Positions 60,117 through 64,000 of a stretch of 64,000 nt of DNA are shown here, in pieces (the first letter of the stretch is position 1; each line of letters opens with the position of its first letter). The stretch is from CAVUNY01 sp963843535 (GTDB lineage: Bacteria; Chloroflexota; Anaerolineae; Anaerolineales; Anaerolineaceae), in assembly GCA_963843535.1 (NCBI GenBank), contig CAWJKU010000004.1, positions 186,001-250,000 on the forward strand. The letters run 5' to 3'. A program made the position numbers and the translations under genes. Under the pieces are notes generated by a model. That model worked only from the letters and a program-made list of their open reading frames with translations. It was not told the DNA's origin and did not search any database.

Positions 60117-61094
60117 TTAACACTGCCACAGGTTGTCTGCCAGGTTTTCCAATGATTTGCAATTTGCCAGCAGGCCGGTTTTGAAGAATGGACCGCTGAA
60201 AAGGTCGAATTCGTGCAGCAGGCAAGAGGATAGCGCACGCCGGGGGAAATCGGGGGGCGGGTCAAAGCCGTAATGATCCAGGAAGGTGCGCAGCAGACTT
60301 CGGTCGCCCTGAAAAAAATCCAGGTGCAGCACCGGCAGTTCATAATATACGTCTGCGCTGCGGGCATCGCCAAAATCGATCAGACCGCGGGTTATCCACC
60401 GGCCTCTGCTGATCTTTCCCAGCAGGTGATCGCCGGTTAAGTCAGCGTGGACGATGTGCAGCCGGGCGCCAAAATTGGCCAATTCGGGAACGGTGGGTAG
60501 AAAATCTTCCAGCTCGCGTACCATCCGGCCGGGCAGGCTGCCCCAGGCGGCGTGTCGTGAAGCACAACCGGCGCGCTGGCCTGCCAGAAAGGCAGCGTAC
60601 CCCGACCAATCCTTTTCGAACGGCCCATTTTGCGGTAAAGGGAGCGAGTGCAAAGCGCGCGCCCAGCGACCGAAATCGGCAGCCAGGCTGAGCTTTTCAG
60701 GTTGGGAGAGCTGATGGCGGACCTCAGCGTAGCTTTTTCCGTCCAGAAATTCATAGATTAAATAGGGCCAGCGCCAATCCGCTCCTTCAGGATCCAGCGA
60801 GCCTTCACCAAGCAGTGCCGCAGCCGGGATCAGCGGGTTCCCTGCCAGCAGGTGCGCGATGGAATGTTCAACCGCAAAAGACCGCTCGCCGTTAAACAAA
60901 ACGCCGAAGAATTTTACGACGACCCTGCGGTCCACGATAAACACCGGACATGTGCCTGGTATTCCCCCCTTGACCTGCTGGCAGAGAATCCCATGGCGCG
61001 CGCAAACCTGGAAAACATAAGGAGTCCAGAACTGCGCATTGGTGAAGAGCCGGGTATAGGCCTGTCGAGAGGAAAGCTGGTCTAAAGGATGCAT
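60117..61094 (-). CDS. APH-fold phosphotransferase (variant catalytic loop)
   Basis: A 325-residue kinase-like protein with VVVKFFGVLF (ATP Lys), EFLDGKSYAEV, catalytic loop LHIVHADLTGDHLL and metal motif GLIDFGDARSADVYYELPVL. The usual Asn of H-x-D-x4-N is His here (HADLTGDH), a possible loss or change of metal coordination. Substrate unknown. Convergent with the kinase gene at 57665. Confidence 0.78.
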   Translation of the reverse strand: MHPLDQLSSRQAYTRLFTNAQFWTPYVFQVCARHGILCQQVKGGIPGTCPVFIVDRRVVVKFFGVLFNGERSFAVEHSIAHLLAGNPLIPAAALLGEGSLDPEGADWRWPYLIYEFLDGKSYAEVRHQLSQPEKLSLAADFGRWARALHSLPLPQNGPFEKDWSGYAAFLAGQRAGCASRHAAWGSLPGRMVRELEDFLPTVPELANFGARLHIVHADLTGDHLLGKISRGRWITRGLIDFGDARSADVYYELPVLHLDFFQGDRSLLRTFLDHYGFDPPPDFPRRALSSCLLHEFDLFSGPFFKTGLLANCKSLENLADNLWQC

Positions 61095-61234
61095 CGCAGC
61101 CTTTTTTTCGGGATTAAGCGTTTAATTAATTGTAAATGCTTTTACGCAATCCACTTAAAAAGCCGGTCGTACCCCTGCGCCCAGACGCGCTACATGGGCA
61201 AGGGCTGAAGTGGGCCGCGCAATACGATGTGAGC

Positions 61235-61269
61235 GGTGTTTTGGCGGTGCGAAGCACCGCCAAAACACC
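61235..61269. repeat. T-first/A-last palindrome (element P6)
   Basis: A perfect 16-bp stem (GGTGTTTTGGCGGTGC and complement) closed by a GAA loop, giving the very stable GCGAAGC mini-hairpin. T4 is 5' and A4 is 3'. It lies between divergent genes, so it is not a terminator. Confidence 0.7.
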
Positions 61270-61316
61270 ACCTTATATCCTATAAAAATTATTGTTCATG
61301 ATGAGCGGCTTCTACA

Positions 61317-61322
61317 TATAAT
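61317..61322 (+). promoter_or_regulatory. -10 box of HD-GYP gene
   Basis: TATAAT 17 nt before the TTG at 61340; the transcription start would fall near 61329, leaving little leader for that start and about 38 nt for the ATG at 61367. Confidence 0.4.
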
Positions 61323-61339
61323 GGAGAGAATAATATTCC

Positions 61340-62509
61340 TTGAAAGAAAAAAGAGTTTGGTTTCGAATGAATAATTTCGCTCATATTCGTGATTGGATAA
61401 CCCGGGCGGCTCAAAGCCGCCATCCTGATCCAGTGCTGCGCCGGCGGGCGACCCTGCTTAATCTGAACCTGGCCCTCCTGAGCGTGGGGCTTTTGGTTTT
61501 CTGGGGCGTTGGACAGATTCTGGGAGCAGCTGTACCCTGGTTAAAGGTCAATCCGCTGCTAATCATTAGCTTGCTGGTGATTTTTGCTGCTGTTTTTGCG
61601 ATCAATTACCAGGGATATCCGCGGACCGCGGGGTATGTGTTCTTAATTTCCCTGGTGGTGGCTGTTTCTATGAACATCGCTGTCGGTGGGGTAGAACCGG
61701 TTTACTTACTATATTCGATCCCGGTTGCGGCTGCCAGTTTTGTGATTGCCCCCACCTTCACATTTTTCATCGCCGCCCTGTGCGGGGTATCTTCTGCGAT
61801 GATGATATTAATGAGCGGGAGCAGCCTGCAGGACCTGGTTTTACCCTTTTCAGCCTTGTTCCTACTGGCGGTGATTTGCTGGCTGGCCTCTGCCAGAGTA
61901 GAGAGAGCCCTGGGAGCGGCTGAAAAGCAGAACCTGGAAATTTCCTTTGCTTACGACCGCGCCCTGACCAGCTGGTCGCGGATGATTGAGCTGGCTAACC
62001 GCGAGCCGGAGGGTCATACCCAGCGGGTGACCGACTTGGCCCTGGCAATCGGCCGGCAGATGGGCCTGGCTGAAAAGGACCTGGGCGATTTACGGCGCGG
62101 GGCGCTGCTGCACGATATTGGAAAGATGAATATACCGGTTCAGATTCTGCGAAAAACGGGCGCGCTGGATGAAAAAGAAGCAGCCATGATCCAGCGCCAT
62201 CCGGTGTATGCCTATGAAATGTTGGGAGATATCCCTTTTTTGAAACCGGCGGTCGATGTCGTGCTGTATCACCATGAAAACTGGGACGGCAAGGGATATC
62301 CGAGCGGCCTGAAAGGTGAAAATATTCCCCTCCTGGCGCGAGTTTTTACAGTTGCTGACAACTGGGATGCGCTCTCCACCGACCGCAGCTACCGCCTGGG
62401 CTGGCCAAAATCACAGATCAAAGCTTATCTACTGGCTGAAGTGGGGCGGCGGTTTGATCCCATGGTGGTGGAAGCACTCACCCACCTGGAGATCTGGCAG
62501 AGCCAATAA
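61340..62509 (+). CDS. Membrane HD-GYP domain protein
   Basis: A 389-residue protein with six hydrophobic segments in the first 190 residues and a C-terminal HD-GYP phosphodiesterase domain. Motifs are EGHTQRVTDLALAIGRQMGL, GALLHDIGKMNIP (HD), RHPVYAYEML, YHHENWDGKGYPSGLKGENIPLLARVFTVADNWDAL (HHE and GYP). The family cleaves cyclic di-GMP. The start is uncertain between TTG 61340 and ATG 61367. Together with the diguanylate cyclase 4 kb away it forms a local c-di-GMP module. Confidence 0.9.
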   Translation: MKEKRVWFRMNNFAHIRDWITRAAQSRHPDPVLRRRATLLNLNLALLSVGLLVFWGVGQILGAAVPWLKVNPLLIISLLVIFAAVFAINYQGYPRTAGYVFLISLVVAVSMNIAVGGVEPVYLLYSIPVAAASFVIAPTFTFFIAALCGVSSAMMILMSGSSLQDLVLPFSALFLLAVICWLASARVERALGAAEKQNLEISFAYDRALTSWSRMIELANREPEGHTQRVTDLALAIGRQMGLAEKDLGDLRRGALLHDIGKMNIPVQILRKTGALDEKEAAMIQRHPVYAYEMLGDIPFLKPAVDVVLYHHENWDGKGYPSGLKGENIPLLARVFTVADNWDALSTDRSYRLGWPKSQIKAYLLAEVGRRFDPMVVEALTHLEIWQSQ

Positions 62510-62514
62510 AAATT

Positions 62515-63501
62515 TCACACGATAAACGGGATGTCGACGTAAGGCCTGTGGCTTTCGATCTTCGCTTTACGGTCGCGCATAAAGCTTGCAGTCCAGGGGT
62601 CAAGGTTCTCAAGATCCAGGCTGCGGTGAATGATGATATACAGGTCAATTTCGCGCAGCTTGAGGAATAAGGGAATGGTGCTGAACCAGGATGAATCCAG
62701 CTGGTTTTCTTGAGCATAACCGGCGATTAATTCCTTGAATGATCTGCGGGCGAAGGCGATTTGCTCGGGGGTCTCGCAGTGATGGGGAAGCGCGTAGAAA
62801 AATGCCATCGCCAGGTCGTATGCGAACCAGCCGTACTGGCAGTCGCCAAAATCAAACAACGTGATCCGGCCCTGGTCAACAAAAAAATTTCCGCCGTGCA
62901 CGTCTACATGCACCAGGCCGTAGCTGTCTGCATTTTTGGGCAGCTGGCGCAGCCGCGCTAACAGGTCATGCCACGCTTCTGCGATGCGCTCCTCACCGGC
63001 AGGTAAATAATCTTCCGCTTGAGTATCCATGCGAATATCCCAATCGGGACGCCGCAGTTCGGGATATGGGGGTGAATACTCCTTAGTAAGGCGGTGCATG
63101 CGGCCAATCAGCTTGCCCACTTCAACGATCAGACCATTTTCCCAATCCTCGCGCCGCGGGGGCCTTCCGGGCGCCTTTTCAAAGGCCGTGGCGATGAAGC
63201 AACCGTCTGCAGCGTCAATTTTTTCAACCAGGCGGCCCGCGGTAGAAGGCACCGCCCTGGAAACGGGAACTCCGCCCCGCGCCAGATAATTGATCCAATC
63301 CACCTCGCCCGCGATCATCTCCAATGAATAACGCAGGCTGTGAGACAGTCGCAGGATATATTCCCGGCCATCTCTGGCATATGCGTACATGAAACTCTCA
63401 AACCCACCTAAAAGCTCGAGGGTTGATGGGTCCACGTCGTAGCAACGCAGAGCTGCCGACAAGATTTCATCATTAAAGCAATCGCGGGATCGTTTGTCCA
63501 C
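62515..63501 (-). CDS. APH/choline-kinase-fold phosphotransferase
   Basis: A 328-residue kinase-like protein: YILRLSHS (ATP-binding), catalytic loop LVHVDVHGGNFFV (H-x-D-x4-N) and metal motif TLFDFGDCQYGWFAYDLAMAFF, similar to homoserine/choline-kinase-type APH proteins. GTG start at 63501, 3 bp after the stop of the upstream ATPase gene, implies cotranscription. Substrate unknown. Confidence 0.83.
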   Translation of the reverse strand: MDKRSRDCFNDEILSAALRCYDVDPSTLELLGGFESFMYAYARDGREYILRLSHSLRYSLEMIAGEVDWINYLARGGVPVSRAVPSTAGRLVEKIDAADGCFIATAFEKAPGRPPRREDWENGLIVEVGKLIGRMHRLTKEYSPPYPELRRPDWDIRMDTQAEDYLPAGEERIAEAWHDLLARLRQLPKNADSYGLVHVDVHGGNFFVDQGRITLFDFGDCQYGWFAYDLAMAFFYALPHHCETPEQIAFARRSFKELIAGYAQENQLDSSWFSTIPLFLKLREIDLYIIIHRSLDLENLDPWTASFMRDRKAKIESHRPYVDIPFIV

Positions 63502-63504
63502 AGT

Positions 63505-64000
63505 CTAGCTCTCGCTCAAGTCAACTTCCAGGAAGCGGTCCAGCAAGCGCGAGCGCCATACTCTGCGCAGGAGCAAGCCCCAGGCGATAGCTGCTGCCCC
63601 GATGATGAAGTAATCGTAGTACTTTAAACGCGAGAGATCGAAGAATCCGCCTGCCCCGGGCATAAACAGAAAAACGATAAAGGCCGCCAGCAAAACAATC
63701 GCCAGAATCGCCGGGCGGCGGTCGCCTGACAGACGATCACCGCCTTCAAACCAGGGCGTGGGCGGCTCGACAAAAACTAACAGCATCAGTCCGCAAAAAA
63801 TACTGAAGACCGCCAGCGATGTCTGCCCGACCAGGAGAGCATTCTCAAAGGCTGGCATGGTATTCAACCCCACACTGATACTTAACTCGTACTGGTAGGT
63901 AGGCACCAGGTAAGCCAGGTAGATAGCCAAACCGAAAAAGCTTTGCAGGATGGATGCCGGCAATACAAAGTGCATCAGCCGCCGCAGCATGCTGGTGTGG
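63505..64000 (-). CDS. P-type cation ATPase, C-terminal part (runs off window end)
   Basis: The last 165 or so residues of a larger protein; the frame stays open to the window edge. It has about four membrane segments: ASILQSFFGLAIYLAYLV, NALLVGQTSLAVFSIFCGLMLLVFVEPPTPWFEGGD, AILAIVLLAAFIVFLF and YDYFIIGAAAIAWGLLL. The FVEPPTPWFEGGD...GDRRP pattern matches the C-terminal membrane region of a group of bacterial P-type ATPases. The catalytic domains lie outside the window, so ion specificity cannot be assigned. Confidence 0.7.
   Translation of the reverse strand, partial: HTSMLRRLMHFVLPASILQSFFGLAIYLAYLVPTYQYELSISVGLNTMPAFENALLVGQTSLAVFSIFCGLMLLVFVEPPTPWFEGGDRLSGDRRPAILAIVLLAAFIVFLFMPGAGGFFDLSRLKYYDYFIIGAAAIAWGLLLRRVWRSRLLDRFLEVDLSES

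Overview
The window looks like a chromosome segment from a member of the Chloroflexota, most probably class Anaerolineae. This is inference from gene content and style: moderately high GC, several start codons 6-7 nt downstream of a TATAAT-like box (leaderless mRNAs), many TTG/GTG starts, a deazaflavin (F420)-type oxidoreductase, GIN/toastrack envelope proteins, ECF sigma/anti-sigma pairs, and many C-rich and palindromic intergenic repeats. No rRNA, tRNA, CRISPR array or prophage was seen. One insertion sequence is present.

Layout. 1-4.0 kb: 5' end of dnaX, a lamin-tail protein, a NYN nuclease, an ECF sigma/zinc anti-sigma pair, a GNAT and a PspC protein. 4.1-15.8 kb: a C39-like peptidase with TPR-like tail, sbcD - CNNM/CorC - sbcC - two GT4 glycosyltransferases - GNAT - MFS as a co-oriented run, then a GT2 enzyme. 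15.9-25.9 kb: ADP-ribosylglycohydrolase, DUF952, isoprenylcysteine methyltransferase-like protein, a DUF3054/ECF sigma/anti-sigma/Nudix run with overlapping ends, ftsK, a C39-type protein whose SH3 repeats are split by a -1 frame change at a T_TTA_AAA heptamer, and the rsmI-rsmE rRNA methyltransferase pair. 26.0-27.5 kb: a complete IS4-family (Tn5-like) element with 16-bp inverted repeats and a 10-bp target duplication. 27.6-34.4 kb: a VOC protein, a membrane iron-sulfur/thioredoxin-CcdA redox cluster, and a polar amino-acid ABC transporter operon whose permease is frameshifted and whose binding-protein gene has a ~300-nt structured leader. 34.5-48.6 kb: an accessory mix (amidohydrolase, lipA, nucleotidyltransferase, nucleoside phosphorylase, APH-like kinases, SnoaL-like, PPOX, GyrI-like, cytidylate-kinase-like, HAD-HD fusion, cytochrome P450 with an MFS remnant, membrane-anchored ketopantoate-reductase-like protein, F420-type oxidoreductase). 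48.6-55.1 kb: an envelope and redox block (toastrack, YqeK-like HD, GIN protein, OmpR two-component system, two thioredoxin-like lipoproteins, CcdA). 55.4-64 kb: signalling (REC-PAS-GAF-GAF-GGDEF, a HisKA_2 kinase, an HD-GYP protein), two more APH-like kinases and the C-terminus of a P-type ATPase.

Most notable non-ordinary signals: (1) the in-phase slippery heptamer exactly at the frame change between SH3 repeats 1 and 2; (2) a GC-rich 48.67-48.89 kb intergenic segment with consecutive small hairpins closed by a long-range pairing, a candidate structured RNA; (3) a family of intergenic palindromes with a T-tract in the 5' arm and an A-tract in the 3' arm, the wrong polarity for intrinsic terminators; (4) widespread leaderless promoter architecture; (5) a Met-rich nonapeptide repeat in a TlpA-like lipoprotein beside CcdA.
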